From the NCBI GenBank assembly GCA_003290165.1, contig QNQO01000596.1:248001-312000 (forward strand): 64,000 bases of DNA, read 5' to 3'. The notes beneath the pieces were generated by a model. The model did not search any database and had not been told where the DNA came from. It saw only the letters and a list, made by a program, of their open reading frames with translations. Positions within the stretch are counted from its first letter, which is position 1, and the number at the start of each line of letters is the position of its first letter. Made by a program: the position numbers and the translations under genes. Source of the DNA: Berberis thunbergii. Its lineage: Eukaryota > Streptophyta > Magnoliopsida > Ranunculales > Berberidaceae. Shown one piece after another: positions 1-12,045 of this stretch.

Positions 1-189
1 GCTTGCGATCGATTAAGGAAGAAAAGTAATGTATTGAAAATTTGAAACATCAACTCATGCTCTGATATTAATTCACGTAGCAAGCTATTGAGAGAGTTCT
101 ACAAAATAAGAGCATAAATGAGCCAAATAAATATGACGATATTCCTTCAAAATAGCTTAAATCCATTTGGCAAAATATAGGAACGATAA

Positions 190-540
190 CCAGCGGCGGA
201 TCTAGGATTTTAGTCTGACAACTATTAAATATATATTATATATACCAAATTAAATTTAGTGTAATCCAATACGATAACAACATCGATAACCTTAGCAAAA
301 GCAAACAAGCTTAATAACAAAAATGTATAACTAAAATTACAAAATAATTAGGATAATTATCTAGTTGAAGATAAAAAAATCTGAAATTTCGTTTACTAAA
401 AATGTTAAACTTTCAACCATTACACCAACATAAACATGTACAAACAATTGAATACACAATTATTATATTGTATTTACATTATATAATTATTTTTTTTGTA
501 AGACTAAGTATATACTAAAAATATTTTGAAAATTGAGTGG
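190..540. other. Probable DNA-transposon end, CAGCGGCGGATC type
   Basis: At 192-203 the sequence reads CAGCGGCGGATC followed by an AT-rich stretch. This resembles the CAGGGGCGGAT-type termini of plant hAT elements, one of which is present at 16941. The opposite end and a target-site duplication were not found, so this is only a suggestion. Nothing else is seen between position 1 and the transposase remnant that follows. Confidence 0.3.
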
Positions 541-559
541 GTTTGAATCACACATCCGC

Positions 560-1960
560 ATTTGACATTATCATTGCCCACAGATTTACACATTCAAATT
601 TCCATTAGCATCAAATTAATAGCCTTGTGCCGCCACAAACCCATGAAGTTTTCCAAAAAAATTTGACACATGCTCATTCTTCACCTTCGTCAAACTTTGT
701 TGAAATGATGATTCAATATCTATCAGTTGGATTTAAATCATTTAATGCATCACAGTCCATACATTGATAAGTGTGCCTTCTGAATTTTTCAACATGTTCT
801 TCAATTTAGAGTGTCGCGTCCAACCGGTTGTCCGTTGGCCAAAATGCATGCATGTATCGGTCAATGCACTCACAAAATACTTCTTATGCGGATATCATGT
901 CGTCCTTAAATAATCCAAAACTTTGGGTGTAATACCCAATTTTCTGGAACTCAATAGTGGCCTTATTTTATTTTTCTTATAAACTCATACCACCCCTCAT
1001 TATCTTTAAAATGTTTTTTTGCAATTCATCTCAACATTTGCATTTATGTCATGTGCACAACAATCTCTTTGCTCTATGAAGGACTCGCTCAATGGCCTTT
1101 ATCAAACTCAATTATCTATTAGTGACAAACACGGTTGACAACTTGTTTAGCTAAAAATTCCCAAGTAGTTTTCCAGTGCCCAGGCGTACAACGCATCCTT
1201 ATCATAAGACATAAAACAACATGCAATATTGAAAGCCTTGTCAATCGACGTGACACCCACTACCTCAAACAGCGGCATCTAATAACGATTAGTTTTATAA
1301 GTACAATCCATAAGCATATGATGGAAAACACTTTGCTAGTTGAGTTCACTCAGGATGCGCCCAGAAAATGTTTGTAACTTTATTGTCCTGCCTATAAAAT
1401 GTTTGCAACTTTATTGCCCTTATCCATTGTATGTCACTCGATGTAATTATTATGACTCAACAGTATATAGTGTGTTGCAAAGTTGTTATGCATTTTAGTT
1501 GAACTGTATTTATCCGAGAAATGATATTGTAAATATTCTTCAAATTCAAAAAATTATTTGTATACATCTCTTTCAAATCGAACAAGATATGGGGAGACAA
1601 ACTCCATACTTCAACATATTCTACATATATATGATCTCATCTTCATTCATTCTGCCAGCAAACGAATGACCAACAAGTGATTTTGCTCGAGGATGATTGT
1701 GGGTTTCACATGTCCCGTATAATTTTCAATGATAATTACCTTATAGGACCCTCTCAACTGAAATGGGCAACCACACTTCTTTGTACTGCTTGATCGAATG
1801 ACATTCTTTTGCATGTTGTCTTGCTTTCATCCCCACTCACATCCAAAATTGACCATTCCCTTAGTTTGTGATCAGCCAATTTCGATTTAGTGATAACAAC
1901 AACTATGTTATCGTCCCTACCGATGCTTTGGCACCAAGCTTTCAAGGGCAACCTTGATGT
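560..1960 (-). pseudogene. Decayed Mutator-like (MULE) transposase
   Basis: Several minus-strand frames together match a MULE/FAR1-type transposase. The N-terminal part (about 1951-1880) carries IGRDDNIVVVITKS. A following frame near 1690-1770 has KKCGCPF, the end of the FAR1-like zinc-binding region. The DDE core at about 1310-1180 starts with LIDCTYKTNRY and continues with a VGVTS...FNIACCF...YAWALEN pattern. The next block, normally VTDRE, reads VTNR followed by a stop, so the second catalytic Asp is lost. KAIERV and KRLL follow, then a stop and a decayed region matching the FVSAWTD and HFG blocks down to about 700. Many stops and frame changes make it non-functional. The family assignment rests on remembered motifs. 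Terminal inverted repeats were not located. Confidence 0.72.
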
Positions 1961-3222
1961 AATTACCTACAAAAGAAAAAAACATGTTAAGAACACCAAA
2001 TAAACTTGTAACTAAAAAATAATAAACTTGTGAAAATAGTTATAAACGAATTAATCTAACTTCTTCCTTAATAAATAGGTTGTCGTCGTCCAGCACCTCT
2101 GCCTGTGCTCTTTCCTCGGTGTTGATCTCACCATTAGTATCAACCTTGCCATCAACTTATCGTTTGTAGGTATCTCAAATTTTATTAGACCCATGAAAAG
2201 AGACTACGCACCAAATAATAATAAACTTATAAATAAAATCGATAAACAATAGCAACAACATCAACCAACCAACATTATCATAACAAGAAAAAAAAATCAT
2301 TGCAAGTTCATCTCAAGTTGAGTGTTATCTCAAGAGAAGTGAATTGTTCTTCCCTTTAAATTGTTCATCTTCTTCACCCTCACGTCCACCATTATCATCT
2401 GCAAGTCTACAATAATCAACTACACTAAACCCATCCATTTCGATGTAAAAAGTTCAACTAAACTTAAATTTGAGGAGTTAGAAGAGATAGAGAGAAGTCG
2501 ACTAAGTCGAGACGGGATGACGTGCCAGCAAGGGACAACGTTCCAGCAAGCTTGGGTGGGAGAGAGAAGACGACGGTTGACGACAATGGAAGGGAGAGAC
2601 GACAATGGAAGGGAGAGAGGCGTCACTGCAAGGGGAAGCAGGGATCACACCCTAAATTCATCGAGGGACAATGGCAGGGAGAGAGACTGTTTGCAGTGGT
2701 GTTAAATAGTCCCTCCCATCGTTTTTCCTTCTTCCATGCCATTCACAGTTGAAAAGAGCCAATTTAAGTCCCAGCAATCACATGTTGCCACTTGAACTCT
2801 GTTAACTACGTTATGTGGTGCATTATAGGTTTATAACTTATCCCCAATGAACAATTTCCAACCAAAGAGAAATTCCATCCAGATATAATTCCATCAAATA
2901 TGAAGATTAAAAGGGTATGATAATAACAACATTATTTATAAAGATCATTGTTTTTAAGTACAACGAGAAACTTATAAAATGATCATAAAACTTTACAATT
3001 ATCTTTTCAAATTATCATAAAGAAAGTTGCAACCATTATCCAATTGCAGTGACCTTATAAAAACTGGACTGCCAAATTGAACACCCATCACCATTTTAGT
3101 GCCTACAAGGAAATGCCATCCATAACAAAAACAAATCATCATATTAAAACATATTGGTTTTCCATTTACACAAGTGCATACTTTTGCTAAACCTGTTTTG
3201 CTAATTTTCTGAGTAGAAGTTC
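1961..3222. other. Gene-less spacer upstream of the MULE remnant
   Basis: No convincing gene is seen. Part may be the 5' region of the decayed transposase element. A 19-bp unit beginning CGACAATGGAAGGGAGAGA is repeated in tandem at 2581-2618 inside a purine-rich stretch, which explains the charged short frames at 2361-2752. The segment 2760-3222 lies just downstream of B3 gene 1 and may hold its 3' untranslated region. Confidence 0.45.
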
Positions 3223-5009
3223 TCAGTCAAGGAGTATAGGAGTTTTTGCACTCTTACCGTCAATCCTGTCAAGGAATTCAGATGGTATATCACCATCGAG
3301 AATCTGCACTCTAAATTTGATAACATCAGTGTTACACTCCACAAGTTCAAACACACAACCATCCCCAACTTTGAGCTTGTTATCCTTAACAAACATTTTC
3401 CAGCCACCATCTATCCTTGGTCGATCTCCACAGTACCTCATATTCCAGTAACTGTTTTTGCATGTGAGAATCGCCGGAACTACAGTCTTGGGAAGTATGT
3501 TATGCATTTTGGTTGGAATAAACTACAGAGATAAAAAGAGCAATTCATTCAGCGCACAAGTAAAGAGAGCACAAGCATAATAAATTGGGATCATGTCCTT
3601 TCGCCACTTTACCTTCTTATTTTTTCATTTTCTACTGTACTCTCAAGCTCAACTACTAAAAATGTGTTCATCTCATCAGTGAAAATGGTAAATAGTATTA
3701 TGCACTGGCAAAAGAAAACTCTACTATGTCACACATTTTATGACAATTCAACATCATTTACAGTGTAGTCAAGGCGACAGCCTAGGCGCGCCTACCTCAA
3801 GGTGCTTTTCGCCTCAAAGTGAGGCAATGCGGTGCGGTGAAATGAGACGTCCGCCTTAGCCCGAAAATGGTTGCAGCCAACCCAATTGCAGTAAAAAGAG
3901 GTTGCAACCCACTCTATAATAGGGTTTATGTTTCTTGGTGTAGTATTTAATAAATTTGATAAAAAAACAAGATAAAACGTTTTAAGCAATGATAAATTTG
4001 TCACACTTTTTTTTGAGAAAACATATCATGTTTTGATCAGTTTGTGATCAACATCAATCTTAAATTTTCACAGCATAGTTTAATGATTTTTATACTTTTT
4101 GAATACCAATAGTGATCATACGTGTGAAATTTTACCAACCATTCCAACAATTTCTTCAAACAAATGCTCAATATTCTCAAGTTTCTATTATTTCAAGATT
4201 ATTGATTGTTAATAATTTAGTGGATATTTGCAAGTTACTTGACACTTATGTAGTTCATCTTTTCGCTATGCTATACAACTTTATTATATTTTCATTTCAA
4301 TTCTAGGTAGTTGTGTCACTTTTTGTACATATTTGCTTATGATATTTATCAAAATGATGATATATACTACCATATTGATATGTTTCAATTTATTATTAAA
4401 AAAATAAAAAAAATAAAAACTTTAAAAAATATTAAGACCTCGTCACTTCACTGAGGTGTCTGCCTCGCCTCACGTCTCTGGTGTTTTTAGGCTCGTCCGC
4501 CTCCGCCTTAACTACAATGATCATGTAATTCTGAATAATTTGAGTTTATTTGGAATTTTAACATAAAACTGTGAGCTGCTTTCTACAGAGTGTGTATCAT
4601 ATGTGATTCCACGAAATTGCCAACATATGTCAAGGTGATGTGCATTCATATGTCCACATGAAGATTGGTATCCCTATTTTTTCATACCACAATTGCACTG
4701 GTATCCCTATTTGGGATTCTTAGAATTGGTTTGCGAGATTCATAGGTGGTACCACTCGATCATGGAATCAGATAAGTTTATGCAACCAGTATAAAGTTTC
4801 AATTGTCCATTTGCTAAGCAATTCATGCAAGAAAAGGCATATTTTACCAGATGGTGGATAAGATGACTCTTTGAAAGAATGCAATGGAAATATTGCTTAT
4901 CCGGTGCCAGTGGCCAATGACTGCCTTGCCCTGCAGTTGTGCCATCTAAATTTGGTTGGGAATCCGGCTGCAGATTGTCATCATAAATTTGCTGATTCCG
5001 TATGTCCAT
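3223..5009 (-). CDS. B3-domain DNA-binding protein, gene 1 (two coding exons seen)
   Basis: Two minus-strand exons join in frame: 4848-5009 (54 codons) and 3223-3522 (99 codons plus stop), with a 1,325-bp GT-AG intron. The first exon ends ...FHCILSKSHLIHHL before the donor gtaaaatatg. The second starts FIPTKMHNILPK after the acceptor ctgtag. Together they form one plant B3 domain, with the LSKSH start, the GDR turn, GW..FVKDNKLKVGDGCVFEL and the final KFRVQIL strand. The domain is nearest to the REM-like part of the B3 superfamily. The role would be nuclear sequence-specific DNA binding; targets cannot be predicted. The exon-1 ATG follows an acceptor-like tttgcag directly, so it may be the true start behind a 5' UTR intron, or further coding exons may lie upstream. 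The minimal product is 153 aa. The intron carries a hAT MITE that its paralog at 25293 lacks. Confidence 0.75.
3761..4519. mobile_element. hAT-type MITE in the intron of B3 gene 1
   Basis: The ends are inverted repeats: the left end reads CAGTGTAGTCAAGGCG and the right end, reverse complemented, CATTGTAGTTAAGGCG. The flanks ATCATTTA (3753-3760) and ATCATGTA (4520-4527) match at 7 of 8 positions, as expected for an old 8-bp hAT duplication. The interior has no transposase frame. Removing the element and one duplication leaves an intron of about 558 bp, close to the 610-bp intron of the paralog, so the insertion postdates the gene duplication. Confidence 0.85.
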
Positions 5010-6809
5010 CTGCAAAAGCTACCAAATTTTATTTTATTTTGGATATAATTCTGGTTACAGAATGCTCACCAAAATTTTTTTTAATAAATAAATAGATAAA
5101 TGACAGGATTTGGCCCAAACACGATAATAGGACCCGAAACCGTTCTCTAGTTATCCCATGCTTCATGCAGAGCCTAAAATGAGCCGAACATTGATCTTGA
5201 TTCTGTTTTTGTCGATATAGAGTTTAGAGTAGTTGGTCTTAAGTGTAGTTTCTTTTAACTATATTTAAGGAGATTTCCTATTTTATTCCCAAGTAATCTT
5301 AAACCATATCAGGCTGTGTATTGATTACTCAATGCAATTGAGCAAGTACAAGAATTATGTCTAATGAGCATCTACATTTAATCAAGATTCTGAGCAATGA
5401 ATTTGGGATTTTTTGTTTAGCACTGTATCAACCTTAGTTAATTCCCAATATATAGCATGGAGATGGCAAATCACATATTATTTAGTTCCCCAACGAATTA
5501 ATGAGAAAGTTAAAAAGTATACCATGTTATTCCCAAATTGATATGCAACAAGCATAACAAAGGGCCAGGTTTAGGGGAAAAAAATAAAAGAATCAAAGGA
5601 AAGAAAGAAACAATGTTGAATCATTGGATGGAAAAAAAAAATGGTATTATCTTCAAAAGCAAGGAGAGTGATTTTAGAAGAGTAAATTACTAACTGCTTA
5701 TGGTATTGACTTTGGCATGACAACAAGTTCATCTTGCTTCATTGGGGGTGGGCTTCGAGGATTTAATTATAAGTCAGGAAAGGTTAGTCTTAGGGATCTA
5801 AAATCTGTTAAAGGTGTTCTAGTTGCCATCTCTTTCCCTGAGCTCATATGAATAAGTTACCATTTTTCAAAAAAAAAAAAAAAAAAAAGGAAAAGTCTGA
5901 AAATATCAGGTGAAATATTTTGACATCCATGATGAGGTTAATACTTATCATGCAGCCCTGACCACAAAAAGCAGTCAACGCCTTTCTAAACATTATGGAA
6001 CTTCATTACCAATCACAGAAAAAATAAATAATAAAGAGAAGAAAAGAGGAAAAATTATGATATTGGCTGCAACTATACAAAGTCATGAACTATCAGAATC
6101 AGACGCATATCTTAATATATGTCAAACATCAGATATACATATATAACCTCAGCTCAGAAAGAAGCCCTAACCACCTTTTAAAAGCTATAACGACACTCTA
6201 TTTCTATAAATAAATAAATAAATAAACTAAAAAACAAAACATGTCGATACTCACGAATACTCCCATCGGACACTCCATGCTTAGATCAACTTTTTCACAC
6301 ATTTTTGAAAAGTTTCAATTCTATACTAATGTTACAATCATATTGACCTTCAATTCTATTCTACTTTTTCACTCCATGAGTACCAATATTGACCTTCAAG
6401 TGAGAATGAATATGACTAATAGTTCAAAATTATTGTTGGGAAATAAATAATACTAAAATGTAGAAACTGTCCCTAGCGTATCTCGTATTGTGTTTTCAGG
6501 CCAATGTGTTCGACACTTCGTCGTATCCATGTTGGGTACTGATACCCGAATCCAAGGTCGTTTTTACATAGTTCACAAGAGATTATTTATAGACCACATA
6601 ACATTTAAGGATTATTATGTTACTTATCATAATGAAGTCATTCCAGACCACAAAATGGGTTGGGTTTGACTGCGAGGACTAAAATGCAGCTTTCATCGAA
6701 CATCCGCAAATAACGGGGTCAATAGTAAAAGTTTCTTTTGTTTCAATCTCTAGAGTTTCTTCTATGGCTTTCTCTTCTAACTGGGGTGTAGTTGTGTGTG
6801 TGAGGTTGT
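5010..6809. other. Gene-less region upstream of B3 gene 1
   Basis: No gene is recognised. If B3 gene 1 has an upstream 5' exon, as its paralog seems to, this stretch is intron or promoter. The paralog's first coding exon (MDSWALIP...) was not found here. A poly(A) run lies at 5869-5888. A short stretch at 6500-6560 resembles the GTGTCCGACAC-rich foldback family also seen at 40887-41696. Confidence 0.4.
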
Positions 6810-7390
6810 TTTATTTTATTTTAAGCCAAAAGAAAACAAAAGTAATTAATTCATTACAAGATGGCAAGCGAGAAACTCACAAAAGAAAAAATAAATAAAA
6901 ATAAAAATGAAAGCTATCAATAGATCTAATGACCAGGGTAAACCAGAATCAAAGGAAACCTCCTTCATTGAATATGAAACCATCCCCATTGAACAAAAAA
7001 CTCATACAAATTCAAGCTTCCTGCCTGCATTGCTCTACTAGCCCAAAACCAAAGGATTGATTTAATTTGGAGGGTGAGATGCTCGACCAGCTTTTCTATA
7101 TCCTTGAAAATTCAGGAATTCGCTCTTTCTATATTAGCCATAGAAGAGAGATCCGCATGAGGGATTCTAGCCATAGAAGCTAAACACTAATCTGACTGGA
7201 TTAGTTGTGTCAAGAACCCATTGTTTGGAAGTAACTTGCACTGGCTTTCACTAGCTTGTGTTCATTCTACACTCTACACTCTCATCGCTCTTGTTGCACA
7301 TGGCACACATTGACGCCACTTGAAACCCTCTAGTTTTACGATCTCTCGCATTTGAGGCTTTTCCAACATCGTTATCCATATTACTCAGTG
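6810..7390 (-). mobile_element. 3' end fragment of a LINE (non-LTR) retrotransposon
   Basis: The minus strand between about 7350 and 6960 gives broken frames typical of the C-terminus of plant LINE ORF2. These are a zinc-binding piece (SMCAMCNKSDES), then IFKDIEKLVEHLTLQIKSI and an FVQWGWF end. An AT-rich 3' tail with AAAATAAAAT follows down to about 6810. The upstream edge abuts the broken end of the copia reverse transcriptase at about 7390 within one continuous reading frame. The segment is therefore a junction of two unrelated retroelements. Confidence 0.65.
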
Positions 7391-8604
7391 ATGCAATATC
7401 TGGACGAGTCACGGTAAGGTAATTCAACTTTCCAACAAACCTTCGATATCTTCCAGGATCTTCAAATGGTTCCCCCTCTTCTGTAAGGTGTACATTTGGA
7501 GTCATTGGAGCACTACAAGGTTTTGCTCCCAATTTTTCTGTCTCAGTTAATATGTCAAGGACATATTTTCTCTGAGATAGAAATATACCTTGTTTACTCC
7601 GAGTGACTTCAACTCCCAAGAAATACTTTAACACCCCCAAATCCTTAGTGTGAAACTCAGTATGAATGAAAGATTTAAGGGATGAGATTCCTCTAGTATC
7701 ATTTCCAGTAATTACAATATCATCCACATACACAACTAACAGAATGATACCAGCTGCGGATCGTTTGTAGAATATAGAATAGTCAAACTTGCTCTTCTTC
7801 ATACCAAATTTCTCAACAGCCTGACTAAATTTTCCAAACCAAGCACGAGGACTCTATAAAGATTTGCGAAGACGACAAACTCGCCCTAACTTCCCCTGAG
7901 CAACAAAACCAGGAGGTTGCGCCATATACACCTCCTCCTGAAGATCGCCATGAGGAAAAGCATTCTTGATATCAAGCTGATATAAAGGCCAATTATGGGA
8001 AGCCGCCATGAAAATAAATAACCGAACAGAGGTCAACTTTGCAACAGGAGAGAAAGTGTCAGAGTAATCCACCCCATAGGTTTGAGCATAGCCCTTTGCG
8101 ACAAGATGGGCTTTCAATCGGGCAACTGACCCATCCGGATTGACCTTAATAGCGAATACCCATTTGCAACCTATAGCCCTTTTGTCTGAAGGTAATCGAC
8201 CAAGTCCCAAGTACCGTTGTCATCTAAAGCATTCATCTCCTCTATCATTGCACTATGCCAATCAGGATGAGATATGACTTCACGAACAGTTGTAGGAAGA
8301 GAGATAGAATCAAGGGAAGCAATAAAGACGACAAGTTATTATAAGAAACAAAGGAAGAAATAGGATAAGCACACTGGCGTTTACCTTTGCGTAATGCAAT
8401 AGGAAGATCATCGCTCAGGACTAGATCTGATGACGAAGGAGCAGGTGCAGGACATGAATCAATAGGTGGACGCCTGGAGTAAACCTGAATAATAGGAGGC
8501 TTGATAGGAGTTGGTTCCGAGACAGGTGCTGGTGCCAAAACAGGTGTCGAGATAGGTGCTGATGCCAAGACGGGTGTAGAGGATGTGATGGAATAGACTA
8601 ACAA
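7390..8604 (-). pseudogene. Copia reverse transcriptase, broken and 3'-truncated
   Basis: Frame 8210-7854 holds the N-terminal palm and fingers (KWVFAIKVNPDGSVARLKAH, YSDTFSPVAKLTSVRLF, LDIKNAFPHGDLQEEVYM). Frame 7802-7390 holds the catalytic block VVYVDDIVITG, then LGVLKYFLGVEV and the tether GKLNYLTVTRPDIA. A frame break near 7850 separates the two. The upstream frame 8604-8245 is the proline-rich linker between integrase and reverse transcriptase. The YVDD catalytic residues are intact, but the protein cannot be made as one piece. In a normal copia element RNase H would follow; here the sequence switches to LINE. Confidence 0.85.
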
Positions 8605-8694
8605 ATCATCATCCTCCCCTTGGCGAGTGAGAGCGGATGAAGACGGGAAATAAGGCGTGTCTTCCAGGAAGGTAACATCAATTTAGACTAGATA

Positions 8695-9774
8695 TTAGTT
8701 AAGATTGGGACAATAACACCTATAACCCTTCTGAAGACGAGAATAACCGAGGAAGACACATTTCAAAGACTTGAGATCTAATTTAGTGACATGCTGACGA
8801 ACATCCCGAACAAAACAAGTGCTACCAAATATTTTCGGGTCAACAGGAAACAATGGCTTATTGGGAAAATGGATTTTGTAAGGTATCTCACCATAAAGAA
8901 CAGAGGATGGCATGTGATTAATGAGAAAACATGCGATAGACACTGCATCAGCCCAAAAGCTTTAGGAACATTCATTTGAATAAGAGAGCCCGTGCCATTT
9001 CAAGAAGATGTCTGTTTTTACGTTCGGCCACACCATTTGGGATGGAATATCAACACACGAAGCTTCATGAAGGATGACATTCTGAGCAATATAAGACTGA
9101 AATAAAGCTTGAGTATATTCTCTGGCGTTATCACTTCGCAAAGTACGAATTGAAACATTAAATTGAGTTTTAATTTCAGCAGAAAACGCACAAAACAAAG
9201 AAAACAACTCAGAACGACTTTTCATTAGATATAACCAAGTTACACGAAAATAATCATCCACAAATGTAATAAATACCTAAATCCAGGTTTAGACAAAATA
9301 TGACAAGGACCCCAAACATCAAAATGAACTAATTCAAAATGAACATTGGCACGCTTATGGACTCTAGGACTCGAACTAAGGCGATGATGTTTTGCAAACT
9401 GACATGACTCACAATTTAATGAAGACACTTTATTATATTGAGGACAAAACTTTTTGAGTAGAGGGAGAGACGGATGCCCCAACCTGCAATGAGCCTGAAA
9501 GGAGACATGACACTGGAGCAAGTAAAGAACTCGATACCGATGTATCAAGAATGTAGAGGCCTCCAGACTCATGTCCTTTACCAATAATCTTCTTCGTCAT
9601 AAGATCCTGAAATAAACAATGATCAGGATAAAATGAGACACAACAGTTAAATTTACGAGTAAGCTGGCTTACAAAAAGCAAATTAAAGGATAAATTAGGT
9701 AAATGTAAGACAGATGACAAAGATGGCGGGGGGGGGGGGGGGTAGGGTTGATGGTGCCAGACCCGCGAACACAA
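8695..9774 (-). pseudogene. Copia GAG-pre-integrase and integrase, frameshifted
   Basis: Frame 9774-9433 gives the GAG-pre-integrase block (VLHLPNLSFNLLFVSQLT, then a GRGLY-like GGLYIL). It passes into the zinc-binding HRLGHPS...CESCQFAKHHR region in frame 9584-9240. The core continues as FDVWGP and then, after a frame change, MDDYFRVTWLYLMKSRSELF with LRSDNAREY. The last part in frame 8943-8695 has INHMPSSVLYGEIPY and FGSTCFV, the usual integrase C-terminus. A 16-18 bp G run at about 9725-9743 lies within the first frame and may have slipped. At least four frame breaks make it inactive. Confidence 0.83.
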
Positions 9775-10029
9775 GATGGTGACCCATCGGCTAAAGTGAC
9801 GGTAGAAGTAGAAGCATAGGATTAAAAGAAGAAAATAGACTAGAATTACCTGTCATATGATCTGTGGCATCAGAATCAATGACCCACTTGGAGGATGATG
9901 AAAGAAGACATACATCGAGTTTACCTAAATCATCAATAGCAGTGACAGAAGGAGATGAAGACTTAGTGATTTCTGATACTTTGAGAACCTGACAAATTCA
10001 TCAGTAGAGATAAGGATTGATTTGTCAGA

Positions 10030-10882
10030 GGCATCAGTAGTGACCGCAACATGAGCTGAGTGTTTTTGCCGATTTTTTAAACTGTAGCTTTCTACAGTCA
10101 AACTTGGTATGGCCCAGCTTACGACAATAGTTGCAAATAATACTTTCAGAATTCGGCGTGCGAGTATCAAACCCTTGTGAGCTGTCTCCTTTGTGTCCAC
10201 TGTGATTAGACGGTTTCCCAGGTGCATAGCTGTTATTTCGACTTACCAAAACACCACTAAGCGGAACAGGTGGAGTAATCTCGGTGCGGAAAACACGACT
10301 AAAGACATCGTGTAAAGAGGAGATTTCAGACCCAAAAAGAACTTGTGCCTTAGCAGAATCAAATTCAGGAGAGAGCCCTGCTAAAAAACTCATGATAGCC
10401 ATTTGCTCCCATTGGCGTTGTTGAACCTTCACATCAGGGCTAAATGGCAGCAACATATTAATCTCCTCATACGTTTTCTTAAACGCCATAAAGTAGTTGA
10501 TAAGGGGCTGATCTTGTTTTTCCACACGATAGAATGCTCGGCAAACCTCATACATGCGAGAGAGATTCCCTTTTCCAGAGTACAAAAAGTCCAAATAATT
10601 CATTAGTTCTTTAAGAAATTCACAGTGATTGATCAAGCCAATTACCTCACTATCAATAGAATTATGAATCTGAAGGAACAAGCAAACATCTTCCCTAAGC
10701 CAGATCTGTCGCGAATCCTCAAGAGGATCATTAGTCAAATGGTCATCTTTGTCAATACTTCATAAATAAAGCCGAACAGTCTTACTCCAGTCCAGATAAT
10801 TCGAACCATTCAACTTATGATCCGTGATTTTAGACATCACAGGAACCACATCAGATACAACCACTGACTTTGTCTCAGCCAT
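10030..10882 (-). pseudogene. Copia gag with CCHC zinc knuckle, one early stop
   Basis: The frame begins with ATG at 10882 (MAETKSVVVSDVVP...) and carries the copia UBN2-type gag region: LNGSNYLDWSKTVRLYL, then FYRVEKQDQPLINYFMAFKK and FLAGLSPEFDSAK. It ends in the knuckle CNYCRKLGHTKFDC (C-X2-C-X4-H-X4-C), which binds the element's RNA. Codon 41 is TGA (10760-10762), where CGA (Arg) would be expected from the family, consistent with a C-to-T change. The frame is otherwise open to about 10034, so this copy is fairly young or slowly decaying. Confidence 0.85.
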
Positions 10883-11059
10883 AAACAGGTCAAATAGGTC
10901 AAAACTCGGAATTAAAAAAAAAACTCCAAAAACAAATTAGACAAATGGGGTTTTCAGAAATCGTGCAAAATCTCCCCCAAATCAAGGGAAATCAGGGAAC
11001 TCAGGGATTAATGGGTTTCGATCACACAAGACGCAGACACAGACGCAGAGAGGCTTGAA

Positions 11060-11390
11060 AAACCAGAAAAGCAGAAGATCGATCGACCTGGTGAGGATCA
11101 AACGACGGCTGGAAGGGTCGATTGACTTCGGTCAGCGGCTGAAAGGGTCGATCGACTTCGATCGGTGGCTGGAGAGTCGAACATCGCCTAGGAAGAAGGA
11201 TCGACGCCTGTGAGGTCGATCGACGCCTGGGAAGGTCGGACAGCTTCGAATGATGCCTGGGAAGAGCGATCGATGCCTGTGAGGGTTGATCAATTGCGGG
11301 GAAGGTCGAGCGGCTTTAAACGGCGCCTGGGAATATAGATCGACACCTGTGAGGGTCGATCGGTGGCCTGGGAGTTCGAACTGCGGTGAG
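11060..11390. repeat. Degenerate tandem repeat in the copia leader
   Basis: Between the primer-binding-like site and gag, a unit built on GATCGACGCCTG(T/G)GA(G)GGTCGA recurs roughly every 30-40 bp with many substitutions. I count at least seven recognisable units. The DNA is GC-rich relative to its surroundings and rich in GATCGA palindromes. A tandem array in the untranslated leader of an LTR element is known in some families; its role here is unknown. Confidence 0.7.
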
Positions 11391-11619
11391 AACCAAACTT
11401 CGAATATTAAGCCCTAACTTCAAACTTCGAATCTCAATCTCAAACTCTAAGCTCTGATAATACTCTATTTTGATATATTCATTGAAAGAATTACATGTAT
11501 TTATATACAAACTATTGTATCTATACTAGGAAACTATATCAATTAGAATCTCTAATTGACAGCCTAATTGCCAGCTATATACACACTGTAATAGTATTAT
11601 ATTCATAAGATTTTTCTGG

Positions 11620-11860
11620 AGATAATGAAAAATTCGATCCATTAATTTTTCCTAAAAATTCGATCCATTAATTTTTCCTCAAGATACATGTTTGTATCTC
11701 AAGGTTCATCTGTGGGTTATTGTTTGAAGGACATTTTGGTAATCAACGTAAGCCTTTTGACAGTCAACGTACGTTGACTGTTAGTCCTGGGGGAGACTGC
11801 AATAGTGATTAATGATGGTGGTGACCTCTAATTAGCTATTTTCGATAGTAGAAAATTAAA
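11620..11860. repeat. Partial copy of the 29-32 kb duplicated repeat
   Basis: The segment reads TTTTTCCTCAAGATACATG, then GGTTCATCTGTGGGTTATTG, GAAGGACATTTTGGTAATCA and GCTAGTCCT-like blocks in the same order as the right ends of the two tandem units at 29357-30985 and 30986-32560. It is therefore a third, truncated member of that repeat. A short direct duplication (AAAATTCGATCCATTAATTT) lies at 11629-11677. Confidence 0.7.
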
Positions 11861-12045
11861 AATAACCCAATTTTTTTGTCCACATAATTTTAATTTGAAA
11901 TTAATTTTTGCCTCTTAAGTTTATATACATATTTGATTTGCCCCCATATATTTATCTTTTGTGCTCCTAAGCAGTTTGTTGGATCCATTTTCTTCCCCCA
12001 TAGATTAGATGGAGTTTTGTTTAACATTGGTGTTTTGTATAGTTA

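Larger units (their letters stand above)
7390..11600 (-). mobile_element. Truncated Ty1/copia LTR retrotransposon
   Basis: In element order on the minus strand this holds a short putative 5' LTR (about 11600-11462), a primer-binding-like site TTATCAGAGC (compare TGGTATCAGAGC for tRNA-Met) at about 11451-11460, a repeat-rich leader, gag, GAG-pre-integrase, integrase and reverse transcriptase. Protease, integrase, reverse transcriptase order defines copia. The reverse transcriptase ends abruptly after YLTVTRPDIA; RNase H and the 3' LTR are absent, and LINE sequence follows. Stops and frameshifts occur throughout, so the copy is dead. If B3 gene 1 has a distant 5' exon near 15.6 kb, the element would lie in its intron, but that is speculative. 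Confidence 0.85.
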
